DNA of 64,000 nt from Nocardiopsis metallicus (GTDB lineage Bacteria > Actinomycetota > Actinomycetes > Streptosporangiales > Streptosporangiaceae), in NCBI RefSeq assembly GCF_014201115.1, contig NZ_JACHDO010000001.1, forward strand, positions 5,704,001 through 5,768,000. Reading direction: 5' to 3'. The position numbers and the translations under genes are program-made. Every line of letters begins with the position of its first letter. The stretch's first letter is position 1. Of the stretch, positions 7,997 to 16,801 are shown piece after piece. The notes under the pieces are model-generated. The model was not told the origin of the DNA, searched no databases, and worked only from the letters and a program-made list of their open reading frames with translations.

Positions 7997-9119
7997 TCTC
8001 GACCACCCCCCGGCGCACTCCGAACCTGGCGCCGTCCAGCTCCTTCGGGATGTCCTCACCCACCGCCGCGGTCACCAGCACCTGCTCCGCGTCGCGCACC
8101 CGCTCGGCCAGCCTGCGGCGGCGCTCGGCGTCCAGCTCGGCGAAGACGTCGTCCAGGATCAGGACCGGGTCGTCACCCTCGGCCCGCAGCAGCTCGAACG
8201 CGGCCAGTTTGAAGGACAGCGCGTACGACCAGGACTCCCCCTGACTGGCGTACCCCTTGGCGGGGAGTTCACCGAGCTGGAGGTGGAGTTCGTCGCGGTG
8301 CGGGCCGACCAGACTGATACCCCGCTGGAGCTCGCGGTCGCGCGCCTCGGCCATGGCCGCGCGCAGGATGCCCACAAGCTGTGGACGGTCGTGCGCGAGC
8401 TCCCGTCCCTCCGGGACGGCCGAACTGCGGTAGGTGGGCACCGCCGGACCGCCGGAGTCGGTCAGCCCCGCGTAGGAGTGCGCGATCAGCGGCCGCAGCT
8501 CCTCCACCAGCCCCAGCCGGGCGGCCAGGAGCTCGGCCCCGGTCTCGGCCAAGTGGGAGTCCCAGACCTCCAGCGTGCTCAGGTCCGGGGTGCCGCGCTG
8601 GCGCAACCGGGCCGAGGCCGACTTCAGCAAGGCGTTGCGCTGCTTGAGCACCCGCTCGTAGTCCGATCGCACCCCCGCCATCCGCGGGGCCCGCGCCACC
8701 AGCAGGTCGTCGAGGAAGCGGCGCCGCTCACCCGGGTCACCCTTGACCAGAGCCAGGTCCTCGGGGGCGAAGAGCACAGTACGCAGGATGCCCAGCACGT
8801 CGCGGGGGCGCCCGGCCGCACCGCGGTTCACCCGGGCCCGGTTGGCCCTGCCCGGGTTGATCTCCAGATCGACCATCATGTCCCGGCCGTCCCGGACGAC
8901 CTTGGCGCTGACGATCGCGCGGGGCGCGCCCTGACGGACCAGCGGGGTGTCCGAGGAGACCCGGTGGCTGCCGAGGGTGGCGACGTAACCGATCGCCTCG
9001 ACCAGATTGGTCTTGCCCTGGCCGTTGGAGCCGACGAACACGCTCACGCCGGGGTCGAGTCGCAGCAGGGCCGACTCATAGGAGCGGAAGTCGGCCAGTT
9101 GCAGGTGGGAGACGTACAT
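7989..9119 (-). CDS. recF: DNA replication/repair protein RecF
   Basis: A 376-aa SMC-like ATPase that helps load RecA at single-strand gaps through RecFOR. ATG 9119 is preceded by AGGAGGAAGG. Walker A is GSNGQGKTNL (residues 30-39), the signature region is SLVGPHRDELHLQ, and Walker B is PVLILDDVFAELD. Length and start (MYVSHLQLADFRSYES) match the actinobacterial family. It is followed at once by the overlapping DUF721 gene and preceded by gnd, as in Streptomyces-type origins. Confidence 0.96.
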   Translation of the reverse strand: MYVSHLQLADFRSYESALLRLDPGVSVFVGSNGQGKTNLVEAIGYVATLGSHRVSSDTPLVRQGAPRAIVSAKVVRDGRDMMVDLEINPGRANRARVNRGAAGRPRDVLGILRTVLFAPEDLALVKGDPGERRRFLDDLLVARAPRMAGVRSDYERVLKQRNALLKSASARLRQRGTPDLSTLEVWDSHLAETGAELLAARLGLVEELRPLIAHSYAGLTDSGGPAVPTYRSSAVPEGRELAHDRPQLVGILRAAMAEARDRELQRGISLVGPHRDELHLQLGELPAKGYASQGESWSYALSFKLAAFELLRAEGDDPVLILDDVFAELDAERRRRLAERVRDAEQVLVTAAVGEDIPKELDGARFGVRRGVVESE

Positions 9120-9198
9120 CCGGCCTTCCTCCTGAAGCGGGGGAGCGGAAAAGACGGGGAGACGGTGCGAAGCGGTGGAACACGCTGGGAAAACGGTG

Positions 9199-9234
9199 CC
9201 GGGGGCGGTCCGGTGAACCCCGGACCGCCCCCGG
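9199..9234 (-). terminator. Strong hairpin after gnd
   Basis: A perfect 15-bp GC stem (9199-9213 with 9220-9234) around a 6-nt loop, 18 bases after the gnd stop on the minus strand. It separates dnaN-gnd from recF. Confidence 0.75.
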
Positions 9235-9252
9235 AGAGAGAACAGGGTGCGA

Positions 9253-10200
9253 CTAGCCCTCGTCGACAGCCTGTGCCTCGGCCTCGGTGACGGTCTTCGC
9301 CTCGGTCTTGGTGACGGTCTTCGCCTCGGTCTTGGTGACGGCGTGCCCGCCGAACTGGTTGCGCAGGGCGGCGACGACCTTCATGGCCTGGCTGTCGTCC
9401 TGGCGGGAGGCGAACCGGGCGAAGAGCGAGGCGGTGATCGCCGGGGCGGGGACCGCGAGGTCCACGGCGGCCTGGACGGTCCAGCGGCCCTCACCGGAGT
9501 CCTGCACGTATCCGCGCAGCTCCGACAGGTCCGGGTCCTCCTCCAGGGCGCGGCCGAGAAGGTCCAGCAGCCAGGAGCGGACCACCGTGCCCTCGCGCCA
9601 GCTCTCCAGGGTGCCGGGGACGTCCTTGACGATGCCGGAGGCGACCATGAGCTCGTAGCCCTCGGCGAAGGACTGCATCATGCCGTACTCGATGCCGTTG
9701 TGGACCATCTTCACGAAGTGTCCGGCACCGACCGCGCCGGCGTGCACGAAGCCGCCGCCGTCGTCGGGGGTGAGGGAGTCGAAGACGGGGCGCAGGCGCT
9801 CCACGTCCTCGTCCCGGCCGCCGACCATGATGCCGTAGCCGTTCTGGCGTCCCCACACACCGCCGCTGACCCCGGCGTCGACGTAGCCGATGCCCTTGGC
9901 GGCCAGTTCCTCCGCGCGCGGGGCGTCGTCGACGTAGTGGGTGTTGCCGCCCTCGACGATGATGTCGCCCTCGGAGAGCAGCTCGCCGAGCTCGGCGATG
10001 ATCGTCGCGGTCGGGTCACCGGCCGGGACCATCACCCACACGGCGCGCGGCGCCTGGAGGCGGTCGACCAGCTCGGGCAGCGTCTCTACGTCCCGCTCAC
10101 CGGGGGAGACGTCGTAGCCGACGACATCGTGGCCCTTCTCGCGCAGGCGGGCGGCCATGTTGCCGCCCATCTTGCCGAGACCGATCATTCCGAGTTGCAT
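9253..10200 (-). CDS. gnd: 6-phosphogluconate dehydrogenase, decarboxylating (short form)
   Basis: A 315-aa protein from ATG 10200, with GGGGGAG upstream. It oxidises 6-phosphogluconate to ribulose 5-phosphate in the pentose phosphate pathway. The Rossmann start MQLGMIGLGKMGGNMAARL binds NAD(P). VDAGVSGGVWG is the substrate loop, and KMVHNGIEYGMMQ carries the catalytic Lys and Asn-Gly. The length matches the ~300-aa GndA-like class rather than the 470-aa enteric enzyme. The C-terminal ~30 residues are an odd tail with near-repeats of TKTEAKTV, encoded by a 24-bp tandem repeat around 9282-9345. Confidence 0.93.
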   Translation of the reverse strand: MQLGMIGLGKMGGNMAARLREKGHDVVGYDVSPGERDVETLPELVDRLQAPRAVWVMVPAGDPTATIIAELGELLSEGDIIVEGGNTHYVDDAPRAEELAAKGIGYVDAGVSGGVWGRQNGYGIMVGGRDEDVERLRPVFDSLTPDDGGGFVHAGAVGAGHFVKMVHNGIEYGMMQSFAEGYELMVASGIVKDVPGTLESWREGTVVRSWLLDLLGRALEEDPDLSELRGYVQDSGEGRWTVQAAVDLAVPAPAITASLFARFASRQDDSQAMKVVAALRNQFGGHAVTKTEAKTVTKTEAKTVTEAEAQAVDEG

Positions 10201-10316
10201 CTGTGGACTCCCCCTTGGGCACCTGTGGACATGTGGAAGCCGCACGCCCGTGGCGCTGTGCACGGGCGGCGGCCCCCGAACGACCGAATGGCCGGATGGT
10301 CGAACGGGTGTTCCGG

Positions 10317-11456
10317 TCAGCCGGAGAGGCGGACCGGCATGATCAGGTAGCGGTACTCGGGGGACGAGCCCTCCTCGGCCGGCTTGCCGGTGAGGATCGC
10401 GGGCTTGGTCGAGGTGGTGAAGTGCAGGCGGGCCACGTCGGTGCCGATGGCGCCGAGCCCGTCCAGCAGGAACCCGGAGTTGAAGGCGATCTGGATGTCT
10501 TCGCCGTCCAGTTCCGCCTCGAGGGTCTCCACAGCCTGTGCGTCCTCGCCGGTGCCCGCCTCGAGCACCAGGGCACCCTGGGAGAAGGCCAGCCGCAGCG
10601 GGGTGTTGCGCTCGGCGACCAGCGAGACGCGCTTCACGGCCTCGATGAACTCGGAGCGGCTGACCTCGGCCACCGTGTTGAAGGTGTCCGGCAGCAGGGC
10701 GCGGTACTTGGGGAACTCGCCGTCCAGCAGACGCGTGGTGGTCCGGCGGCCGCCGCCCTCGAAGCCGAGCATGCCCTCTCCGGAGTCGCTGCCCGACAGG
10801 GCGATGGAGACCTCGGCGCCCGAGGTGAGGGTCTTGGCGGTGTCGTGCAGCGTCTTGGCCGGAACCAGCGCGATGGCGGACAGCTCGGGGTTCTCCGGCT
10901 TCCAGCTCAGCTCGCGGACGGCCAGGCGGTAGCGGTCGGTGGAGGCGAGCGTGATGGTCTCGCCCTCGATCTCGACCCGGACGCCGGTGAGCATCGGGAG
11001 CGTGTCGTCACGCCCCGCGGCCACGGCGACCTGGCTGACCGCGGCGGCGAAGACGTCGCTGCCGATGGTCCCGCTGACACCGGGCATCTCCGGCAGGGAC
11101 GGGTAGTCCTCGACCGGCATGGTGTTCAGGGTGAACTTGGCGCTGCCACAGCTGACGACGACCTTGGGGCCGTCCGTGGAGATCTCCACAGTCTGCGGAG
11201 GAAGGTTGCGGGTGATCTCGGCGAGGAGACGACCGGAAACCAGGGTCTGCCCGGCCTCCTCGGTCTCGATGTCCACCGCGACCTGAGCCGAGACCTCGTA
11301 GTCGAAGCCGGACAGGCGCAGCCGCTGGCGGCCGTCGGCCTCGCCGGCGTCCAGCAGGATCCCGGCCAGGACCGGAACAGAGGGGCGCGTCGGCAGTGTT
11401 CGCGCTGTCCAGGCGACAGCGTCGGCCAGTACGTCGCGTTCGACCCGGAACTTCAC
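10317..11456 (-). CDS. dnaN: DNA polymerase III beta sliding clamp
   Basis: A 379-aa clamp starting at GTG 11456 (KFRVERDVLADAVAWTARTLP), which matches the usual start of actinobacterial DnaN. The longer frame upstream is unconserved. Three clamp domains follow; PVLAGILLDAG and the C-terminal YRYLIMPVRLSG motif that contacts partner proteins are both visible. DnaN encircles DNA and holds polymerase III. It lies across the origin from dnaA, in the same orientation. Confidence 0.97.
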   Translation of the reverse strand: MKFRVERDVLADAVAWTARTLPTRPSVPVLAGILLDAGEADGRQRLRLSGFDYEVSAQVAVDIETEEAGQTLVSGRLLAEITRNLPPQTVEISTDGPKVVVSCGSAKFTLNTMPVEDYPSLPEMPGVSGTIGSDVFAAAVSQVAVAAGRDDTLPMLTGVRVEIEGETITLASTDRYRLAVRELSWKPENPELSAIALVPAKTLHDTAKTLTSGAEVSIALSGSDSGEGMLGFEGGGRRTTTRLLDGEFPKYRALLPDTFNTVAEVSRSEFIEAVKRVSLVAERNTPLRLAFSQGALVLEAGTGEDAQAVETLEAELDGEDIQIAFNSGFLLDGLGAIGTDVARLHFTTSTKPAILTGKPAEEGSSPEYRYLIMPVRLSG

Positions 11457-12410
11457 TTTCCGACTCACTTTCCGCAGGACCGGGGGACCGGTCGCAGCCT
11501 CAACGTTGCAGCTCGTGGGTGTCTCGTGGATCGGCCGGAGGGCTCCGTCCCAAGGGTGTGGACGGTGTCCGCGCCGGAGGCGGACCGAGCCACGGAAGCG
11601 GCCTCGGATCCCGTAGGGGCCACCGCTCAGATCCGGAGCGGCGGAGGACAGGGGCGAGACCACACGTTACCCGGATTCACCCGCTGCCGCTGCCAGCTCA
11701 GGACAGGAGCGCCGTCACCTCGATCTCGGGGCTTTGTCCACAGATTTTCCGCGAAGCTGTTTTGACGCCACATCTTGGTTAATGAAGGTGCGTCGTAGTA
11801 GTAGGGCCTGTGGATAATGTGGATAACCCTTGTTCTCGCAGGTCAGACCGCGAATTTTTGTCCACAGGCCCTGTGGATGACCCTGTGCGTAACTCGGCCC
11901 GCCTGTGGACGGAAACAGGGGCCCACAGCTTGTCCACAGATCGTCCACAGGTTCGTCCACAGGTTTTCCCCAAGTTGTCCACAGCAGGCGGTGGTGCGGT
12001 GATCCGATGACGGGTGGCCGTGTCCACAGGGCGACGGTGAGTTACCCACAGGGTTCGGGGGGTTGTCCACAGGTTATCCACAGCGTTGTCCACAGATTTG
12101 GCGCCCTTCCTGTGGATAACTTCGCCGAGAAACCTCAAAACTTTTTTTCGGAGCACCGCACAGAGCTCGCGAAGCTGGACAAAGAGTCTGTGCACAGGGT
12201 TTTCCACAGGCTCTTCTCAAACTACGAACCCTGATCGTTGTCACGGTCCCTCATCTTGGCCTCGTTCCGCCGGTGTGGGCAGGGCAACAGGCTCCGGAGG
12301 TCCTGGAAACCAGGGGAAACAGTGTGTGTCCGGCACGGATGGTACGCCTCGGCCATGACACGGGCTTACCCCTCCCCAGGGCGGAAACCCTCACACAAGC
12401 CTGTGGATAA
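11457..12410. other. oriC: DnaA-box cluster between dnaN and dnaA
   Basis: Perfect boxes (TTGTCCACA or TTATCCACA, either strand) lie at 11734, 11809, 11818, 11858, 11930, 11975, 12063, 12074, 12086, 12111 and 12402. One-mismatch copies lie at 11872, 11941, 11953, 12042 and 12200. Both orientations occur, with tight triplets at 12063-12094. An A/T-rich patch with a T run at 12135-12148 and another near 11755-11800 are candidate unwinding sites. No gene is supported here. The position between dnaN and dnaA is that of oriC in Streptomyces and mycobacteria. Confidence 0.92.
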
Positions 12411-12781
12411 CTCTGTGCGGGCGGTTCCGGGGGAGCCCTGGAGACTGTGGACAGAGCGGAAGGGCGGGAGACGGTGCTCAGGCTGTGGACAGGGCCCGGG
12501 GCCCAGGGGAGGCGGTCGGGGCCGGGGGAGGGTGCTTTCGGGAGAAGGCGCCGGCGCGTGGACACGGCGCCCCGGAGACAGTGGCACGCGGGCGCGTCGA
12601 GGGGCGGTCGAGGGCGGGTGCCGGGGGAGCGGTGGCTCTGGAGAGAAGTCGACAGGGCGACAGGGGGGGACTTGTGGCCGGAAGGGAGGGGGAGGCCCCG
12701 CCTGGTGCGGCGGGGCCTCCCCCTCTGTGTCCCTGTGCCGCCTCGCCCCTTGCCCGGCTGAGCGGGGACAGGGCAAGGCGG
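12411..12781. other. GC-rich gene-free spacer after dnaA
   Basis: Very G-rich on the plus strand, with imperfect DnaA-like boxes at 12446 and 12484. Apart from the terminator at its end I see no gene or strong motif. Confidence 0.5.
12687..12724 (-). terminator. dnaA terminator
   Basis: A 16-bp perfect GC stem (12687-12702 with 12709-12724) and 6-nt loop, about 58 bases past the dnaA stop. Confidence 0.75.
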
Positions 12782-14956
12782 TCAGGTCAGCGAGGGCTGG
12801 TCCTTGATCCGGCTGGTGAGCTCGTGCACCTGGTTGTAGATGGAGCGGCGCTCGGCCATCAGCGCGCGGACCTTGCGGTCGGCGTGCATGACGGTGGTGT
12901 GGTCGCGGCCGAACTGCTGCCCGATCTTGGGCAGGGACAGGTCGGTCAGCTCACGGCACAGGTACATGGCGATCTGCCGCGCCGTCACCAGGACCCGGGA
13001 GCGGGAGGTTCCGCACAGGTCCTCCAGGCTGAGCCCGAAGTAGGCCGCCGTCTGCGACATGATCGCGCTGGCCGTGACCTCGGGCACCTCGGCGTTGGGG
13101 ACCAGGTCCCGCAGCACCTGGCCGGTCAGGTCCAGGTCCACCGACTGCCGGTTGAGGCTGGCGAAGGCCGTCACCCGGATGAGCGCGCCCTCCAGCTCCC
13201 GGATGTTGGTGGAGATCTTGCTGGCGATGAACTCCAGCACCTCGGGCGGGGCGGCCAGACCCTCCTGTGCCGCCTTCTTGCGGAGGATGGCGATCCGGGT
13301 CTCCAGCTCGGGCGGCTGGACGTCCGTCAGCAGGCCCCACTCGAACCGGCTGCGCATCCGGTCCTCCAGCGTGGTCAGCTGCTTGGGCGGCCGGTCGCTG
13401 GAGATGACGATCTGCTTGTCGGAGTTGTGGAGCGTGTTGAAGGTGTGGAAGAACTCCTCCTGCGTCTGCTCCTTGTTCTCCAGGAACTGGATGTCGTCCA
13501 CCAGCAGTACGTCGATGTCCCGGTAGCGGCGGCGGAACCCGTCCGCCTTGCCGTCCCGGATCGAGTTGATGAACTCGTTGGTGAACTCCTCCGAGCTCAC
13601 GTACCGCACCCTCGAACCCTCGTAGAGCCGGTGCGTGTAGTGGCCGATGGCGTGCAGCAGGTGGGTCTTGCCCAGCCCGGAGCCCCCGTGGATGAACAGC
13701 GGGTTGTACGCCTTGGCCGGGGCCTCGGCGGCCGCGACCGAGGCCGCGTGCGCGAACCGGTTGCTGGAGCCGATGACGAAGGTGTCGAAGGTGTACTTCG
13801 GGTTCAGCCGCGCGTGCTCGCCCGGCGGGATCTCCGGAGAGCGCCCGGGGGGAGAGGAAGGTGAGGGGGAGGCCGGAGCGCTGCTCCGCGCGCCCTCCTC
13901 CTCGACGGGAGAGGGGGGTGGTGCGTCCTCGGCCGACTCGGCGGCGGCCTGCGGTTCCTCTGGCCCGCCCGGCGCGGCGGCTTCGGCCGGAGCGGGCTCC
14001 GGGGCGGGGGCCTGCGCGGCCGGGGTCTCCCAGCGGTTGGGCTGGTCCCAGGACGGGTCCCCCCAGCTCTGCTGCTGCCACAGCTGTTCCTGGGTGGACT
14101 GTTCCCAACCCGGAGAGGTCGGCCAGGAGGTCTGTGCCTCCGGCCCGCCCTGCGGCCGGGCCGAAGACGCGGGCGCGGCGGTGTGCTGCGTGACCGGTGC
14201 CTGGGGCGCCGGGTCCGGCGGTGCGGGGGAGTGGCTCTGGGGGAGTTGCTCCTGAGAGGCGGGGGCCCAGCCGCCGGGCTCCGCGTACCGCGGCTCCTGG
14301 TGTTGCCGGGGCGCGGCCTGCTGGGGTGCGGGCTGCTGTACTTCCTGCGGTGCCGGCGCCGAAGACCGTTCCGCCCCCGACCGCGGTTCCGCCTGTTGCG
14401 GCGCGTTGCCGAGCAGGTCGGCCTGTGCCTCCTGCGCCCGCGCGTGCCCGGGGTGGGCGCCGAGCGCCTCGGAGGGGTGCGGGGCCTGCGCGGGGTACGG
14501 GGTCTCGGTGTGGGGGGCACCGGCCGGGCGCGCGTGCTGGCCGCGCGGCTCGTGCGCCGGGGCCTCCCGGGGCGCGGGCTCGTGGCCGGCGGGCTGCTCG
14601 GGGCGCGCGGCACCGGGGGTCGAGAGAGGGGTGTGCGCGCCCGTGTCTCGGCTCACGCCGTACGGCGCGGGGGTCGGCGGCGGGGTGGGCACGGCGGTGG
14701 GGTCCACGGTCACCGCGACCCGGATCTCCCGTCCCAGGTGCGCGGAGAGGGCCTTGCTGATCGCCGGGTAGAGGCGTGTCTCCAGGACCTTCTTGGTGAA
14801 CTCGTTGGGCGCTGCGATCAGCGCCGTGTCCTCGATCAGACCCAGTGGCCGGGTCTGCGGCAGCCATGCGCGCTGGTGCGCGGGCAGGGAGTCGTTGTCG
14901 ATCCCGTCCAACACGCTTGACCAGACCATTGCGAGGTTGACCTGTGCGTCAGCCAA
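12782..14956 (-). CDS. dnaA: Chromosomal replication initiator DnaA
   Basis: I place the start at TTG 14956 (LADAQVNLAMVWSSVLDGID), which gives 724 aa and matches the usual MADxxxxLxxVW start. An AGG lies just upstream. Domain I is residues 1-90. Domain II is a huge Pro/Gln/Ala/Ser-rich linker of about 290 residues. The AAA+ domain III shows FIHGGSGLGKTHLLHAIG (Walker A), LLVDDIQFLENK (Walker B) and the sensor and arginine motifs. Domain IV ends in GQQFGRDHTTVMHADRKV, the DnaA-box reader. E. coli DnaA has 467 residues and Streptomyces DnaA about 650, so this one is unusually long. Boxes on both sides suggest autoregulation. Confidence 0.96.
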   Translation of the reverse strand: MADAQVNLAMVWSSVLDGIDNDSLPAHQRAWLPQTRPLGLIEDTALIAAPNEFTKKVLETRLYPAISKALSAHLGREIRVAVTVDPTAVPTPPPTPAPYGVSRDTGAHTPLSTPGAARPEQPAGHEPAPREAPAHEPRGQHARPAGAPHTETPYPAQAPHPSEALGAHPGHARAQEAQADLLGNAPQQAEPRSGAERSSAPAPQEVQQPAPQQAAPRQHQEPRYAEPGGWAPASQEQLPQSHSPAPPDPAPQAPVTQHTAAPASSARPQGGPEAQTSWPTSPGWEQSTQEQLWQQQSWGDPSWDQPNRWETPAAQAPAPEPAPAEAAAPGGPEEPQAAAESAEDAPPPSPVEEEGARSSAPASPSPSSPPGRSPEIPPGEHARLNPKYTFDTFVIGSSNRFAHAASVAAAEAPAKAYNPLFIHGGSGLGKTHLLHAIGHYTHRLYEGSRVRYVSSEEFTNEFINSIRDGKADGFRRRYRDIDVLLVDDIQFLENKEQTQEEFFHTFNTLHNSDKQIVISSDRPPKQLTTLEDRMRSRFEWGLLTDVQPPELETRIAILRKKAAQEGLAAPPEVLEFIASKISTNIRELEGALIRVTAFASLNRQSVDLDLTGQVLRDLVPNAEVPEVTASAIMSQTAAYFGLSLEDLCGTSRSRVLVTARQIAMYLCRELTDLSLPKIGQQFGRDHTTVMHADRKVRALMAERRSIYNQVHELTSRIKDQPSLT

Positions 14957-15156
14957 GGTGACCTGCCATGGTTGCTGTCCCTTCGGTGCGGATCTGTTCG
15001 GAGCGGATTGGAAGCGGTGAGGGGACGGGGGAGGTTGTACGGCGTGTATCGGGCGCGTGGGAACCCGGGGGCCCACCCGTCCCATTGTCCTCCCCTGCGG
15101 GGGGTGCCGGGGCAGGGGAGCCGGTACGGGAGCGGTCGGTTCGGTCGTTCGGAGCC

Positions 15157-15448
15157 TGTGGACAACCGGATCGGTCCGCGGCGGCCAAGGGTTTGACTAC
15201 CTCTGGGTATCCACAGGTTCGCGGGGTTGTCCACAAGTTGTGCACAGGTTTATCCACAGGATGGCAGCCCCCTGTGTGTTCTGTGAAGTTATCCACAATG
15301 CGCAGGTCAAGGCGTGTGTAAGCAAGTTATCCACAGCTTCGGGGCGGCTGCGGGCGGCCTCGGGGGAGAGTTATCCACAGGTTGAGGTTATCCACAGCCT
15401 CCGCCCCCTGTGGAAGTCTCACACGCTGTGGACAACCGGTTGTCCACA
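15157..15448. other. Second DnaA-box cluster between dnaA and rpmH
   Basis: Nine perfect boxes lie at 15157, 15227, 15250, 15289, 15327, 15371, 15388, 15427 and 15440, and near-matches at 15207 and 15238. Most are TTATCCACA in the plus orientation, unlike the TTGTCCACA-rich oriC cluster. The cluster lies upstream of dnaA (minus strand) and of rpmH (plus strand). It could repress dnaA or form the second lobe of a bipartite origin. The rest of the gap (14957-15702) holds the dnaA promoter, which I could not place. Confidence 0.85.
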
Positions 15449-15538
15449 GGCGGCGGGGTAGACTGTGCGCAGTGGCGTCCGCCACCGGTCACGGCCCACC
15501 CGCCAGCAGCCGCGGGCGGGTCCGTCGGCAGGTCTGAT

Positions 15539-15567
15539 TTGACCACGACCCGACCAGGTCGTATGTT
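15539..15567 (+). promoter_or_regulatory. Predicted rpmH promoter
   Basis: TTGACC at 15539-15544 and TATGTT at 15562-15567 are separated by 17 bases, a good housekeeping-sigma promoter about 135 bases upstream of rpmH. Confidence 0.6.
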
Positions 15568-15702
15568 CTTTATGCTTATGCCGATGATTCTGCCTGCGCT
15601 CGTGTTTTCCCGCGAAGCGCGGCCACGGCACACGCACTGTAAGGCCCCGCATATCCTGGGGGTCTGTCGTAGTACTTTCCTGACACGCCCCTGGAGCCAG
15701 TA

Positions 15703-15846
15703 GTGAGCAAGCGTACGTTTCAGCCGAACAACCGGCGTCGCGCGAAGGTCCACGGCTTCCGGCTGCGCATGCGTACGCGCGCCGGTCGCGCCATCATCGC
15801 CTCGCGACGTCGTAAGGGACGCGCCGCGCTGACCGTGAGCCACTAG
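15703..15846 (+). CDS. rpmH: 50S ribosomal protein bL34
   Basis: A 47-residue basic protein from GTG 15703 (MSKRTFQPNNRRRAKVHGF), with GGAG about 8 bases upstream. Near-universal bL34 residues are all present (RTFQPN, KVHGFR.RM.T.AGR, RR.KGR..L). It is part of the large ribosomal subunit. Its place beside dnaA and rnpA is conserved across bacteria. Confidence 0.97.
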   Translation: MSKRTFQPNNRRRAKVHGFRLRMRTRAGRAIIASRRRKGRAALTVSH

Positions 15847-15872
15847 GCCACGTCTAGCCTCAAGTCTTCACT

Positions 15873-15905
15873 GGGACCGGTCCGGCCTTCTCGCCGGCCG
15901 GTCCC
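15873..15905 (+). terminator. Hairpin between rpmH and rnpA
   Basis: GGGACCGG (15873-15880) pairs with CCGGTCCC (15898-15905), extended by CCGGC/GCCGG inside and followed by TTTGTCG. It may partly terminate rpmH transcription and lower rnpA expression. Confidence 0.6.
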
Positions 15906-15970
15906 TTTGTCGTGGGGCACGGAACCGGTAGCCGAGGGCCGTGCCGCACCCCTCTCCCGGAGGAACGCCG

Positions 15971-16462
15971 ATGTTGTCGCCGGAGAACCGGATGCGCCGC
16001 AGCGCCGAGTTCGGAACGGTCATGCGTTCGGGGCGGCGCGCCTCGCGCGACGCCCTGGGCGTGGTCTACCTCGCCCCCCGGCAACCAGCTGACAGCAGTA
16101 CCGACACCGACGCCCCGGCACCGCCGCGCGTCGGTTTCGTCGTGAGCAAGGCCGTCGGCGGGGCCGTGGTGCGCAAGCGCGTACAGCGGCGCCTGCGCCA
16201 CGTGGTACGGGCACGGTTGGCTGATCTGCCAAACGGTAGCCTTCTGGTAGTGCGCGCCAAGCCCTCGGCCGCGTCCCTGCGGCAGGAGGAGCTGGCGGTA
16301 CAACTCGACAGCGCGATCGCCGCGGCTCAGCGTCCCCGAGGGGCCGCCAAACGCCGACGCGGCCGCGGGGGCCCGCGCCCCGAACCGGTCGAGTCGGCGA
16401 AGAGTGAAGCAGACGGCGACCGCCGCCCCCAGGAGGGCGGAGAACGGTGGACGCAGCAATGA
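15971..16462 (+). CDS. rnpA: Ribonuclease P protein component
   Basis: A 163-aa protein from ATG 15971, with GGAGGA upstream. It is the protein partner of the RNase P ribozyme in tRNA 5' maturation. LSPENRMRRSAEFGTVMRSGRRA is the N-terminal signature, and VGFVVSKAVGGAVVRKRVQRRLRHVVR contains the RNR-type basic helix. The C-terminal ~45 residues are Arg/Pro/Glu-rich and unconserved, making it longer than the usual 120-130 aa. Its stop overlaps the yidD start (ATGA). Confidence 0.94.
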   Translation: MLSPENRMRRSAEFGTVMRSGRRASRDALGVVYLAPRQPADSSTDTDAPAPPRVGFVVSKAVGGAVVRKRVQRRLRHVVRARLADLPNGSLLVVRAKPSAASLRQEELAVQLDSAIAAAQRPRGAAKRRRGRGGPRPEPVESAKSEADGDRRPQEGGERWTQQ

Positions 16463-16773
16463 CCGAGCACAGACCGACGGCTTTCGCACGGTTGTTGATC
16501 CTGCCCATCCGCGGTTACCAGCGTTTTATCAGCCCGCTCTTTCCCCCGGTCTGTCGTTTCTACCCTTCGTGCAGCGCGTACGGCGTCGAGGCGCTCCGCG
16601 TGCACGGAGGACCCCGCGGGTTGTGGCTGACGGTCAGGCGGATCGCCCGCTGTCACCCCTTCCACCCCGGGGGTCTTGATCCGGTTCCGCCGCCCAAGGG
16701 GCGCCGGAACGAGAAGTCCGAGGAGTCTACGGACGGAACCGGGCACACCGGCGCCGCATCCGGGGACCAGTAG
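16459..16773 (+). CDS. yidD: Membrane protein insertion efficiency factor YidD
   Basis: About 104 aa from ATG 16459, overlapping the rnpA stop; a GTG at 16447 is possible. Family residues CRFYPSCSAYGVEAL and the paired cysteines (..RIARCHPFHPGGLDPVP) are clear. An N-terminal amphipathic helix (RLLILPIRGYQRFISPLFPP) tethers it to the membrane, where it helps YidC insert proteins. The last ~30 residues are a charged extension. It sits in the rnpA-yidD-yidC operon. Confidence 0.93.
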   Translation: MTEHRPTAFARLLILPIRGYQRFISPLFPPVCRFYPSCSAYGVEALRVHGGPRGLWLTVRRIARCHPFHPGGLDPVPPPKGRRNEKSEESTDGTGHTGAASGDQ

Positions 16774-16801
16774 CTGAACCGAATCACCGAGGAGTTGGCC
16801 G

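Noticed and set aside
11734..15448. CRISPR-like short regular repeats around dnaA
   Set aside because: Repeats are 9-bp DnaA boxes in both orientations with irregular spacing; no spacers of constant length and no cas genes.
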